This document shows, piece after piece, positions 21,786 through 32,900 of a stretch of DNA of 64,000 nucleotides. A program made the translations under genes and the position numbers. The notes under the pieces are model-generated. The model was not told the origin of the DNA, searched no databases, and saw nothing but the letters and a program-made list of their open reading frames with translations. The first letter of the stretch is position 1. Every line of letters starts with the position of its first letter. The DNA is from Sepiola atlantica (Eukaryota; Mollusca; Cephalopoda; Sepiida; Sepiolidae), in contig OY744525.1 in assembly GCA_963556195.1 (NCBI GenBank), forward strand, positions 27,093,913 to 27,157,912, given 5' to 3'.

Positions 21786-22399
21786 CAAACAATGTGTTAT
21801 AGCATGTGTGAAATCCTGTCCTCATCGGCTACCAACTAGGTGTGGTAACAGTTTCAATGGCTAAAACGATACTGCCACCCATGGCACTACCACCAGCTTT
21901 TGCCACCAGGCAGAATATTACAAAACAATGTTATTATTATTATTATTATTTTATTTTCTGTCTTGTTGTCTCATGCTGAGGCTAAACGTTTCGTGAATGA
22001 CTTCCAACTTTGTACTTTCATAATGTCTAATTCTATATTCTTGGTTTGCTTAGAATTTCTCCAGGACACTATCGCTCAGCATCCTAAACACTGTGTGCAA
22101 AATCCTGATTCATAATCCTGTAATTCGGTTTACATTTTCAGATAGTGGAATTATATTGTTCGCATCCATGGACCTTATGGATACGTAAACATCGCAATCC
22201 ATTAAATATTTTGACACAATCCCCCGTAACTGATTGCAATTCCAATTTATTTTCATTTAAATCAGTCTGAAACAACTTTTTTCTTAACCAATACATTGAT
22301 CTGTAAAAAGATTTATTCAATTTTAATATGATTAGAAATCTTATGTAATTTATATGAAAGTGAATTATTGATATTCAGCTTGTACTATACTGAATCAAT

Positions 22400-22858
22400 G
22401 GTGCTTCTGTATTGTAGGGCCGAAACAAAATAATTTTATCTTTAATTTTGAAGAGTCAAATAAGGGGGAGATAATTCACTATTTTCGAACAAATTGCTGA
22501 ATTTTACCCAGTGTAAAACTTTTATTTATTTAAAAAAATTTATTTCTCTTGTTTCATGTTATTTCTTCTATTTACATATTTTCCTATTTTTTTCTTCTTC
22601 TTCTGTGATAATTAATTTATTTGAATAAATCATTTTATTTTTCATTGGTGCCGAATATCAGAAAGCGTTGTGATTGTTTTATCCTTAAATAATCCTTTTA
22701 CATATATATTTTTTTAAACTTTAGTTTAAGTTAATTACAATAGTAAAATCAATTTTTAGATAAATCGTAGGGGTAAACTTTGAATTATCTCCCCCTAATT
22801 TGACTCTTCAAAAATAAAGATAACATTTTTTTCTTCGGCCTTACAATACAGAAGCACC
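22400..22858. mobile_element. 459-bp MITE with ~79-bp TIRs and perfect 8-bp TSD
   Basis: The ends begin GGTGCTTCTGTATTGTA and are inverted over about 79 bp (22400-22478 / 22780-22858), including GAAGAGTCAAAT and GGGGGAGATAATTCA. The flanks are GAATCAAT at 22392-22399 and again at 22859-22866. The 8-bp duplication suits the hAT, P or Merlin superfamilies. The GGTGC start does not match the usual hAT CA start, so I leave the superfamily open. It has no coding capacity and would need a transposase in trans. Confidence 0.93.
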
Positions 22859-22866
22859 GAATCAAT

Positions 22867-25018
22867 TAATGATTACCCTCTTGGTTTTATGAGTTTTTTA
22901 AAAATATTAAGTTACTTTCTTACAATTGTTTTATTTGTATTAACTGTAACAAAGATTAAAGAGATAACTTTGCTTATTTGAAAAGATAAGAAAAGTTTGT
23001 ACCAAATGATTAGCGTAACATATGTAAACAAACAAGTCTTTCACAGCCCATTGAATTTCTAGTTGGGTGTCAGTGAATTATTTTTCATTTCTGAAATTTT
23101 ATTTATTCCCATGGAGGCATACTCCATGGACATCCTCATACGAACATGATGCAAAGACAAAAATGCACAATTCCATTTTAACATCTTCTTCTAACATATA
23201 AAGTTATATTGTCAGATTCTAAAAGTTGAACCTATATAGCATTTAAGCTGATATATCAAACTTTGATTCTAACTAGCCAATTTTTATTTGTTATTGTACC
23301 ATGTTATTGGCACTATAATAACATTTTTCGCTAAAGTTTATTTAAAAAATGATGTAGTCCCATCCAGACAACTGGGAAAATGAAAATATTTTTCAATCAT
23401 GACCGAAAAAATCCTCATCGTCAAGGATAATAACTCATAAATTTTATTGATTAGTATAAAAAGAATTCTCTCCTTTACAACTAAAATTTTATTTCTTTTA
23501 CTGTATAAGTTTTCAAAATGTGAAAAAAAAAGTGAAATTAAAAACTAAAATTACTTCACTGCATTCCGAGTTCCGGGAAACTTTGGATGGGTAAAGCTAG
23601 TTAAAATAAAAAATAAGTATTTATTTTAAAAAATTAAATGGTAAAAATTAAAAATGGGTTCACTTTTGTTGTTGTTTATTTTTGTTTCTTTAATAACTTC
23701 CAGAAAGTTTAGGTTCTTTTAAAAAATATCATCTGAAAGCTCCCAATAGTGTCCACGCAATCTATTCTTTAGACCATAATCATGTAATCAGTAACAATAA
23801 ACTATTTACACTGATTATTCTTAACACATTCCGGCAACTTGTTCTATTAATGAATTACTCCCTCGGTAAATAAATCCTAATGTTTATTGAAGTGCGTAAT
23901 AAGAAAATGACGCCAAATTAACATTTAAACTTGTCTGACACTTGTTTATATACAGGAATAAAAGGGATGTTAGGTTAGTCGTATTTTAGCACGGGGGGGG
24001 GGGGGTCAATCTTTGAAATATATTTTAAAGGATTCAATTAGATCCCCCTGGATTCTGCATTTTAAAACTATTGTGATACACAATGTTTTCCAATCTCTCT
24101 TGATTAAATGTGTAAGTCTGGATCAATTTTATTTATACTAATGAGTCACCACTTATCAAGACCAAAAGCCATTCGTGGATAAGGGTTAATGAGATTTTCA
24201 ATTGGATGATGAACAATACTATGAGAGGATTGGAAACGATATTTGGAATTGTCAGACTAAATTGATTACATTGTTAGCTTGTAAATGAAATATTCAATGC
24301 ATCTGTATCAATACGAAGATGTAAAGATCATGTAAATACCCCCAGAAAAATCATTTACAAATATTCTCCATTAAAATCATAAATGGGCGTCGATAGTTTA
24401 TCCAGTTAATATTTCATTTTTCTTTTCTTTTGTTCAAACCGACTCGTCCTGATAAAATAATTTTTCATTTAATAATAATTCCTATATAATTAAACCCTGT
24501 ATTTATTTCACTCATATTTTACCCAACTTTACATTTTCATACACAACATCACTACAAGCATCTATTTAAGAAAATCCGTCTTTTGTAGCTATGGAAGGTC
24601 CTAACCTATAAGCTTGTACATTGAAACCTAGCACAGTCTAATAATACTCAACCTTCAGTGACAATAGCATATACGTATACTCTCAATGTCCTATCTTAAG
24701 TCATTTTCACTTGTTCCTTTTCAAACTGTCTTTCTCTTAATTCCTCTCATCACTTATTTGAATATATATTTTATATTTAATGATTATATTCCCATTTTCA
24801 CTAATGTTTTAGCGTTATTTGAGTAGGTTAGTGTTCAAAAGATATGGAGAAAAGGCATAGAATATTTGGGCCACCTGCAACTCTAAAAGTCTGATTTTCA
24901 TAAATTCTCACATTGGAATTTGACTTCAAAAATAATTTAATGCTAACAATAGAAAATAACATATAGATTTGCCAATGCTAAAAAATAAAACCCTAGTTTT
25001 TTATCGAACAACTTATAA
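22867..25018. other. unassigned AT-rich DNA
   Basis: No open frame of interest. Contains a G11 run at 23993-24005. No SINE box, TIR pair or domain recognised. Confidence 0.5.
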
Positions 25019-25019
25019 T

Positions 25020-25064
25020 AACTAGTAAAAATATGCTCCCTCCGGTCGCATATTTTTACTAGTT
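25020..25064. repeat. perfect 16-bp stem hairpin
   Basis: AACTAGTAAAAATATG (25020-25035), a 13-base loop CTCCCTCCGGTCG, then the exact complement CATATTTTTACTAGTT (25049-25064). It immediately precedes the tandem repeat at 25070, so it may be the boundary of that element. Confidence 0.9.
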
Positions 25065-25069
25065 GGAAA

Positions 25070-25243
25070 CAGATACTACACTACCTCCACACCTCTCCAA
25101 AAAGGAGGAGGTAATGTCTGGGAGGATGGTACCATGACAACAGAACACATACTACACTACCTCTACACCTCTCAAAAAAGGAGGAGATAATGCCTGGGAA
25201 GATTGTAACATGACAACAGAACAGATACTACACTACCTCCATT
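25070..25243 (-). repeat. ~77-bp tandem repeat (2.2 copies)
   Basis: Unit: GATACTACACTACCTCCACA, CCTCTCCAAAAAGGAGGAGG, TAATGTCTGGGAGGAT, a variable word, ATGACAACAGAACA. The reverse complement is the same family as the four-unit array at 38130-38420. Confidence 0.85.
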
Positions 25244-26790
25244 TAAAGATAGTACATTAGTCTGAAATAGTATATACTATACTATTTCATAATAAGTACA
25301 ATAGTCTTAAATAGTATAGTTTCGGCTTCAGATAGAAAGATACATAATCTCCACTATTAATAGATATGATCTTTCATTATTCTGAGTAAAGGAAAAATTA
25401 CTTCAAAATAGAATAGTTATTCTAGTTTTGTTTGTGATTAACATTCGCTGATCTTTGTTTAATTTACTTTTTCTAATGGTTCTTATTTTGATTAATAAAG
25501 TTTGGTATAAAAGAAGTTATAGTCTTTTGAAGTTGAACGTCAAAAAACGCCATTGTTTTTGCACCAACCCAATACTTTTCAAAAAGTACTTTATCACTTT
25601 TTTCAATGTGCTATTCTTTACAGTTTATTCTTTATTTTTACATGGAAGAAAGGAAGAAAAAAGTCTCAGATGATAAAACAAATAAAACAAAGTTAGTTCA
25701 TGTCTTGCGATGAAGACCTGACAAAATTATGGAGAAGTGGTTTCCCCGGAGTATGGCACAAGAGAAATCTTCTAGTTTAGCCAGACAGTCTATAAACATT
25801 GCTGATAAAGTGTTTGATCTAAAATAGCAGGTCAAATAAAGCAACAGACTAACTTTGCTCATTCAACTTTCTTTTACTTTTTGACCCCAAATGTGAGAAA
25901 CCTTGATTTATTTCAGACTATGTTATGTCAGATTAAATATTGCATTGGTAGTCAGCCACTTCTGTTGGATACTCCTTTGTGATTATCTCGTCGAGTTATC
26001 TGGACCCACATACAACCATGTAGTCATCTTGGAATTAATACTTCGTAAATGGAAGATGGCTCGGAGTGGAGAGAAGACATGCTGAATATTCACAATGTGT
26101 GGTGATTAGTTGTAGAATGGGCTCCTAGGAACTTTTCATTCACATGTTTCTTTTATGAGGAAAGAAGCCAGTCTGAGGTTTCTGTACACAACCACCACTA
26201 AACACCAACTAAACTGCTTAACACTATTTCAAACATGCCCCCTCTCCTTACAACTAATCAAAGAACCTCTTCCGTCCACTTTTCTATATAGCATTTTATT
26301 GTAAATGGCAACTGTGCACTTGCACAAGTATGTAAACCTTCAGTTTTCTATACTTTTACCAATGAGACCCTCACATTTTTTTTCATTTTTCACAATTGCA
26401 GCTTTCGTTAACACAATGTGTAACTATATTTGTATCTGCCATTATCGTCTTTTCTTTTTCCAAATTAAAGCATCTCTTCTTTATCCTTTAAGCTTTCTGT
26501 TTTTACTTTCTATCTTCTCTCAATTTTAACTCTTCTTTCATTCAACCGCATTTTCCCATCGTCCTTTCTTTTGACTTTGGATTTAGTCTCACTATATTCT
26601 GTGTTCTTAAACTTTTTCTATCAACCAATTATCTATTTTCTTTTTATATACATACGTTACCTGTTTAGTTTTTCTTATCTGTTCAAAGTTTACTTTATTT
26701 TCTCACACCAGATGTGTCTGAAAAGTACCAGGACTGGTGTCACAATTTATTTCAATTCCAAAACAATTCCAAACTACATGATTTTGTTCA
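25244..26790. other. unassigned AT-rich DNA
   Basis: Several short open frames, all T-rich and without recognisable domains. 25250-25325 shows repeated ATAGTATA words around AGTACATTAGTCTGAAATAG and AGTACAATAGTCTTAAATAG. Confidence 0.45.
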
Positions 26791-26794
26791 TTCA

Positions 26795-27225
26795 TTCATT
26801 CATCATATTCGGTTTAACGTCCATTTTACATGCTGGCATGTGTTGGACGACTTTTAGAAATTAATGTCCAAGCTAATCTATCTCTGACCAGGTTTTTATT
26901 TATTCCTCTTTCTCTCAAGTCCATCCTTATCATGTCCACCTATGTTTTCCTATGCCTTCCCCTGTGGGCTGACCCTGCTAACTCAGTTGATCTACATCTA
27001 CTAACCCGGGAACTCTCATCCACTCTTTCGTGGCCAAACCATCAAAGCCTCCTATTCTGCACGCATCCCCCTATACTGTTCAGATTTAATCTTCTTCTGA
27101 GTTCATCAGATCTTAGCCTGTCTTTAAGACTTGTGTTACACATCCAATATATCATTCTCATATCATTTCTCTCCATGCAACGCATGTCCTCAACCCTCAC
27201 TGGTCAGGTTTCATTTCCATAGATC
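26795..27225 (-). pseudogene. LINE RT C-terminal fragment with (TGAA)n tail
   Basis: Minus-strand translation from 27221: YGNETWPVRVEDMRCMERND, IYWMCNTSLKDRLRSDELRR, CVQNRRL, WFGHERVDESSRVSRCRS, RMDLRERGINKNLVRDRLAW and RPTHASM-stop at 26826. These are the thumb and tail blocks of LINE reverse transcriptases (family YGSETWPMKVEDMRRLER ... LRWFGHVER ... GRGRPRKTW ... ). Two in-frame stops break it. The 3' end runs into an ATGA/TGAA repeat (26795-26812). An unassigned minus frame continues upstream to about 27420 (AELRNVREESFEQRRMRKCM). Confidence 0.85.
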
Positions 27226-27671
27226 ATCACACCGTGTACACATACCTGATTGACTTTTCTCTTGATTGACAGTAGAAACAAATTCCGTTTCTAAATAATC
27301 CCCGATGAGTCTCATGCACTTTCTCATCCTTCTCTGCTCGAAAGATTCTTCTCGGACGTTCCTCAGCTCCGCCATTATGGCCCACTTGATGGCCCACACA
27401 CTTTCAAAACGGATCCCCTTAATAATCCCCTTGAGTTTGTGGAAAAGAAAAAATGTCACACAAAGCAAGATCAGGTGAATCCGGAAGTTATTACAGTACA
27501 ATGATGTGATTTGTATTCGTTGCTCAGGTTTCATCGCTTGTTCCTCAGTGCTCACAGCTGAACGACCTGAAAACAAGAGATAAGAATAAAAACATGTGAA
27601 AAATATGCAACAGATGCAGAAAACTAAGATTACACTTATATTCACCAAAAATATGACATTAAATTTATATT

Positions 27672-27800
27672 TTAATTATTCGGACAACTGTTCTCGTCTT
27701 GGATGTTATTCTTATAATGTTCCGGTCGATGTTACCCCGGACCTTCTTCAGGTGCGTTTTGTCAAACTTAAGAATCTGTACGGAATTTCAAACTGAGCAA
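27672..27800. repeat. relic of the 412-953 element family
   Basis: TATTCGGACAACTGTTCTCG, TTCCGGTCGATGTTACC, GACCTTCTTCAGGTG and GAATCTGTACGGAATTTCAA match 421-548 in order. The right end is missing. Confidence 0.75.
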
Positions 27801-28059
27801 TGCCGGGTACTTCTCGCACTAAGTAGTAATTATAAGTACTCTGTTATTTCTTGCCAAATTGCATATCGTTTTTTTTTTTTACTAATGAAAAATACATGCT
27901 ATGTCTAAGTCTATACTAGATCACCCATGTCACTATTAAAAATAAAGCTCATTTTGTGACATTATTCATTTTTAAGTAAATATATATATTTATTTCTTGA
28001 TAATAATCATTCGTCTTTATCTACTCTTCACACCCTTTCTCTCCCTTTATTTCTCTATT

Positions 28060-28430
28060 CCATCCTTTCTTTCACTTTTTCCCTCCATGCAACGCATGTC
28101 CTCTATCCCTTTTCTCTTTTAATTAGTTATGTCATTCGCCTCCTCCTACTACTTCTTTTATCATTTGCTCTTTCTTTACATCATTCATGATGAATAAGCA
28201 AACAAGTAAGCAAGATCCATAGACTTTTAGTGGTATACTAGATCAGTATTTAATATATCTCTCCTCTCTCTCTCTCTCTCTCTCTTTCCACCTCTCTTTT
28301 TCCTCTTTCTATCATCTCCCTTTCTCTCTCTCTCTCTCTTCTCTCTCTTTTAATTATTTATGCCATTCGCCTCCTCCCACTACTATCAATCGCCCTTTAT
28401 TTACTTCATCCGCCTTTTTATAAGTATATC
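28060..28430 (-). repeat. dispersed repeat family 'GATGTAAAGAAAG', two copies and CT tract
   Basis: Minus strand: TTGCTTACTTGTTTGCTTAT, ATGAATGATGTAAAGAAAGA, GCAAATGATAAAAGAAGTAG, AGGCGAATGACATAACTAAT (28120-28210). A second copy lies at 28345-28420 (GATGAAGTAAATAAAGGGCG, AGGCGAATGGCATAAATAAT). Between them is a (CT)n stretch (28258-28345). A third copy is at 29959-30055 on the + strand and a diverged one at 41030-41110. Confidence 0.7.
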
Positions 28431-28714
28431 GATATAGATATAGATATAGATAGATTGCAATGTCCATCACGAAATTCTCTGGACGAATTGTAAAATGCAA
28501 GTGTTTATATTTTACTTCACTTTCTTTTCTAAATATTTCTTCCATTTTTATTTTTCTACAATTACCATGGATCTACATTGATGAACAGGTTTTCATCTGA
28601 AACTATTGTTAGTGATCTCAATTTTTTTTTAGTTCTCTATGAATGGAGCCTCATCCTACAAATATTTACTTATGTTTTCCACATTTGTTTCTCTTCTCTC
28701 CCCCAAATTAGAGT

Positions 28715-28800
28715 ATGGTTCTGTCTAGTCTCAGGATGCCATCCTCCCACCTATTACCTCTTCCTTCAGGAGAAAGAGATTAGTTTTTTGTTTTTTGTAG
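28715..28800 (+). repeat. 'TATGGTTCTGT' family, copy B (partial)
   Basis: GAGTATGGTTCTGTCTAGTC, GCCATCCTCCCACCTATTAC, CTCTTCCTTCAGGAGAAAGA, as in copy D at 32650-32900. Confidence 0.6.
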
Positions 28801-29624
28801 GGGTCTACTGAGGAATGCCGACAGTAAAATATTGCGTCCGGATTCAAACTGAGTTTTCATTATGTGATGATCCAACACCCAGAATGTATAATTTCTGTGT
28901 GGTTGTTTGATGCAGGGTTATATGTTTATGAGAATTAGTAGTAAACAAGACATAAAAGAAACGCATAAAAATGTTTATCCTGGCTTTTGTCATTAATATT
29001 CAAACAAAACCAGAGTGCTCTTATCAATGTGTTATGCGATGCTGTTTGCTCTAGTACATGCATGTGTGTGTGCATGCTTAGCTTTATCGTATTTCCCTGC
29101 TACTTTAAAATATGTTGTGTGACACTATTCACTCTAGTGTGTACATGTGTGTGTGTGTCCTTAACTCTATGTAACTCATTCCGACAATCAAACCCAACTT
29201 TCTGGCCCACTTTGACTTTTCTCTCTTTTCCAATTACTTTTTATCTCTAATGTTTTCTTTTTTCACATAACTTACCATATCAATCTATGCCAAAAACGTT
29301 CCTTAAATCATCAATATTTGCATTTTATAATTCTTTTTAACAAAAGTTTTGTCCTATCCTAAATTTCTGAATATTACGTAACTTACATTTTTGAAACAAT
29401 CGGCAGCTACCCTTTTTCTTTATTCAACAGGAATTTCCCAAAGTATTTTTTTCGATTTTTATTTTTAAACACATGTAAGCTTACCTTTGTTTGTTTTGCA
29501 CTCTGAAATTTCCTAATGAGCTTTATTTTTTTAAATTTTATTTTCATTATCACTATCGCATTAGAACAATTATCCTTATGACTAATTTTATTTGTTCTTC
29601 CTTATAATGCTACAATGGGTTCGA
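28801..29624. other. unassigned AT-rich DNA
   Basis: T-rich open frames only. No recognised repeat or domain. Confidence 0.45.
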
Positions 29625-29745
29625 TCCAGGCTATTTTTTATAATCATCCCGAGTGCCAATGTGGTGGAGCTAGATTCTTTCCACATTATACTGATGCCAT
29701 CCTTAACATTGCTGCAGTGGAAATGGCAAGTGAATAAACTTCTTC
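29625..29745 (+). repeat. 'TATGGTTCTGT' family, copy C (3' part)
   Basis: GGTGGAGCTAGATTC, ATACTGATGCCATCCTTAAC, ATTGCTGCAGTGGAAATGGC align with the last third of copy D (GTAGCTGGATTCCCTA, CACCATGTCTAACTTTGCTGCAG). Confidence 0.5.
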
Positions 29746-29769
29746 AGTACAAAATCGACTTTGAAATCT

Positions 29770-30151
29770 CTTCTCTACGGATCCTTTCTCACAGAAAATA
29801 CGTTGCTAGTCTTTCTCTACTCTATCGTTATTTCCATAGAAGGTGCTCGACTGAGCTTCAATCTCTGGTTCCTCCTTGTAAGACATTCACAGCAAGAATC
29901 CGTCTCTCTATCACAACTGCAGACAACTTTCCTTTCTTCCTCCGTGTGCTTGCTTGTGTGCTTGCTTGTCATGAATGACGTAAAGAAAGGGCAAATGATA
30001 AAAGAAGTAATGGGAGAAAACGAATGACATAACTAATGGAATTTCTATAAACAGAGTTTATTTCTAAGAAGTTCCCATCTCTGGAACACATTACCACGGG
30101 ACTGCTTATCTGTAGATTACAACATCGTCGTCTTCAAAGAAATACTTTTTT
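29770..30151 (+). pseudogene. jockey-like LINE C-terminal fragment, interrupted
   Basis: Translation reads SSLRILSHRKYVASLSLLYR, YFHRRCSTELQSLVPPCKTF, ARIRLSITT (29770-29950), then after an interruption LRSSHLWNTLPRDCLSVDYN and IVVFKEILF (30056-30151). This is the conserved tail of jockey-type LINEs (LSHRRDVASLSLFYRYYHG ... LWNSLPRD ... F.K). The interruption at 29959-30055 is a copy of the GATGTAAAGAAAG repeat family. Confidence 0.8.
29959..30055 (+). repeat. 'GATGTAAAGAAAG' repeat inserted in LINE tail
   Basis: GCTTGCTTGTCATGAATGAC, GTAAAGAAAGGGCAAATGAT, AAAAGAAGTAATGGGAG, CGAATGACATAACTAATGGA. It splits an otherwise continuous LINE coding relic, so it inserted after the LINE. No TSD was resolved. 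Confidence 0.65.
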
Positions 30152-30154
30152 TTA

Positions 30155-30640
30155 TGGAAATAGCTCCAGACAAGGTATGAAGCCACTTGATGTAAGGAGC
30201 TAACAAGAACAAATATGGTTATCACAAAGACAGGAGATGCCTATTGGCCTTAGTTTTGAAGAGACCAAGGTTATAGGTAGGAGGAAAACAGTCAGCACGA
30301 AGAGAGTTCCATAAGCCTGCGGTTCTTGGAAAGAAGCTACTGGAATAGGAAGGTGTATTACAATGAGGTACCAAAACAGCGAATTGATGGAGACAACTAG
30401 ATCAACGAGTTAAACGAGCTGGAACAAAAGAAGCAAAATATCACATAATTCTGAATAACACATGCCATAATAGTATTTATAGAAAAGACTGAGACTGACA
30501 ACATCACGTTTGTGAGAGAGCGGGTGTAGAGAAGAAGAAAGGGTAGGGCCAATCAAATTACAGATACGTTTCTGCACCTTATCAAGAACCCTCAAATCGG
30601 ACAGAGATTCACCAGCCCAAATATGACAACAGTACTCTAG
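30155..30640 (-). pseudogene. jockey-like LINE C-terminal fragment (opposite strand)
   Basis: Minus-strand frame from about 30640: CCHIWAGESLSDLRVLDKVQ, KRICNLIGPTLSSSLHPLSH, KRDVVSLSLFYKYYYGMCYS, ELCDILLLLF, later AYGTLF. It is the same tail as the fragment at 29770-30151, on the opposite strand and back to back with it, and as 39040-40262. Stops and frameshifts throughout the 3' half. Confidence 0.85.
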
Positions 30641-30869
30641 TACTTGTCATAAACCGTCCTCATAAATAATCCAATTTTATTCATTCCATTCATTAATCCT
30701 CTCATAATAGTCTTCATCTTTTAAACTGCCAATCTCTCCATCTCTTTAACCCTTATCCTCGAGTGGGTTTTGGCCTTGATAGATGCTGACTCATTAGTAA
30801 GACAAAACGATAATAAAACAACTAATCTTGCTTTTCTTTATCTTTTGCTTCTATTTTCACACATTTTTT

Positions 30870-31285
30870 TAATGGATGTTTTCACATGCGTCCGTGCATC
30901 TCTACAAGAAGCTCTGTCTGTCAGCTTGTCACACATAAGTTTGAAATAGCAGTTTTATTGCTAAAACTGAATTAAACGATGTGAAAGTTAGTTGCATCCA
31001 CACATTTCTATAAGAGACTGTCCAGCACTCCGGTCGTCGGTCTGTCATGTTTTAGTTTAAAATATCATTTTTCGGTCTGTCCGTCAGTCTGAAGTTTGAA
31101 ATAGCATTTTTATAGCTGAACATGTTTTATTTTTCATGCTTTTATTAGATGCGTTCGCACATGTTTATAAGAGGCTTTTTCTGTCCGTCCATCGATCTGT
31201 CACGGATAAGTTTGAAATATAATTTTCAGCACTAAACGTGCAAACCAAATGGACGCATCTTAAGAATATATATTCTTGTTATTTT
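30870..31285 (+). repeat. 'GTTTGAAATAGCATTTT' repeat block 1
   Basis: Four occurrences of AAGTTTGAAATAGCATTTT-like words (near 30939, 31056, 31095, 31210), each preceded by GTCTGTC/GATCTGTCA words and followed by a GCTAAAC-like end. Words such as ATGCGTCCGTGCATCTCTAC and ATGCGTTCGCACATGTTTAT recur at the start of each unit. It ends with AAATGGACGCATCTTAAG and TATTCTTG, matched at the end of block 2. Confidence 0.8.
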
Positions 31286-31860
31286 TCTTTCTTCTTTTTA
31301 CCTCTGTGTATTTTAATCTACATTACAGTTTAATTTTTATTTTACACTCTCTTCGCTTATATTTTATTAATTCAATCAACTGTTTTTCTTATACAACCAA
31401 TTCTAGTTTTTTTTTCTCTGCATTTATACCTTTTTCATGCATAGTTTATATTTGTTTTTAAAGAAACCCTATTTGTTTCTCTTCTTTTTCGCTTTGATCT
31501 CTTTACACACATTTCACAAATATCAATAAACCACCATCTTCACCTATCTACAACCATTATGGCGGTTTACATTGGACTAGTTATAGAGTACGAGAGGCGA
31601 TTTCAGGAATATGCAATGATCAAGATTTTTTCGACACACTCACAAAAGTTGAGTGAATTTATTTATTTTTAAAACACTCGTGGAAGGGGGGGGTGTAAAC
31701 ACAATCTCATTTCAACATTGAAAAAAAAAATGGTGTCATTATTTTTTTGTTTCTACTTTTTCCTTTACTTTTCTCACTTTCTTTAACACATCTGTATAAG
31801 ATTCAAGACATTCAACTTTATTCTGATTGTTATATAAAGAGGATCAGCGTTTTTATAACC
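31286..31860. other. unassigned T-rich DNA
   Basis: T-rich frames and a G9 run at 31686-31694. No recognised feature. Confidence 0.45.
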
Positions 31861-31864
31861 AGAA

Positions 31865-32620
31865 TATTTTAGATGCATCCACACAGTTAAGTTACATGAA
31901 AGATTTTGTCTGTCAGTAGGTCGATCATGTTTCAGTTTGAAATCACATTTCCATTGCTAAACTATCACACTAAAGTTTGAAATAGCATTTTCTTTCATCT
32001 GTCAGATGATAAGTAGAAAGTGATATCATCCATGTAAGTGATCAGAAACTCATTTATGAATATGAGAAAAAGAGTAGACCAAAATATTAAGCTTTGTAAT
32101 ACTCCTGCGTTGAGCATATTCAGGCAAGCGTTCACTATCCAGCTACACTTGAATGTGTCTACCATAGAGGGTACAGAAAATGATTGCTAAGTCTTCCTTG
32201 ACAATGTTATATACTGTGTGCTTATAAAGAGGACCCTTGTGCCAGACCTTATTAAGTACTATGACCCTTGTAGCACCTGTTTCATTAAATGCCCTTGTTA
32301 TTCTTCCGGTGGCCACTGTCACATGATCAGCGATAGATCTTGATGACTTAAAGACTTATTTCTTCTACTTTTTCTATTTTTAAGTGTATCCTCACATTTC
32401 TATGATAGGCTATGTATGTCGATCTGTCGATCTGTTGATCTGTCAGTGTGACAGACCAATGGTTGGTCTGTCATGCTTAAGTTTGAAATAACATTTTCAT
32501 TGGTCTGTTATGCTTAAATTTGAAATCGCATTTCTGCAGTAAAGTTTGAAATATCATTTTCATAACTAAACACACAGATTAAATGGATGCATATTAAGGA
32601 TATTTGTTCTTGTTTTCTCA
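31865..32620 (+). repeat. 'GTTTGAAATAGCATTTT' repeat block 2
   Basis: Five more motif copies (near 31936, 31975, 32481, 32516, 32543), with the terminal AAATGGATGCATATTAAGGA and TTTGTTCTTG shared with block 1. The block is split by a LINE fragment at 32020-32345. Confidence 0.8.
32020..32345 (-). pseudogene. jockey-like LINE RT fragment
   Basis: Minus-strand frame from 32345: SIADHVTVATGRITRAFNET, GATRVIVLNKVWHKGPLYKH, TVYNIVKEDLAI, GRHIQV-stop-LDSERLPEYA, with a frameshift at the VPQGS block into RSITKLNILVYSFSHIHK. It corresponds to RT boxes A (LDISKAFDKVWH) to B (NAGVPQGSVLGPTLF). The catalytic D of box A is lost (VLNKVWH). It lies inside repeat block 2. Confidence 0.7.
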
Positions 32621-32649
32621 TTACATACCTTGTACAAGGGGCTCATCAT

Positions 32650-32900
32650 TGGATCAGAGTGAAGTATGGTTCTGTTCGGTTCTAGGAGGACATCCTCCCA
32701 GTCATTACATCCTCCTTTGTGAAGAGGATTGGTTTATCACCAGTCATTTGAGGTGCCCCTATTGTAGGATGCTAATGGATATGATAACGGCAAATTTTGA
32801 ACCCATCCAAATAGGGGGATTTGGGAGTAGCTGGATTCCCTACGATAAATTGACACCATGTCTAACTTTGCTGCAGTGGGAGGCAGGTAAATATACTTAC
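32650..32900 (+). repeat. 'TATGGTTCTGT' family, copy D (most complete)
   Basis: Order: GAAGTATGGTTCTGTTCGGT, GGACATCCTCCCAGTCATTA, TCCTCCTTTGTGAAGAGGAT, GGATGCTAATGGATATGATA, CCAAATAGGGGGATTTGGGA, GTAGCTGGATTCCCTACGAT, CACCATGTCTAACTTTGCTG. Copy A at 9776-9990 has the same order on the minus strand. Its first third resembles the ~77-bp tandem repeat unit at 38130-38420. Confidence 0.65.
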
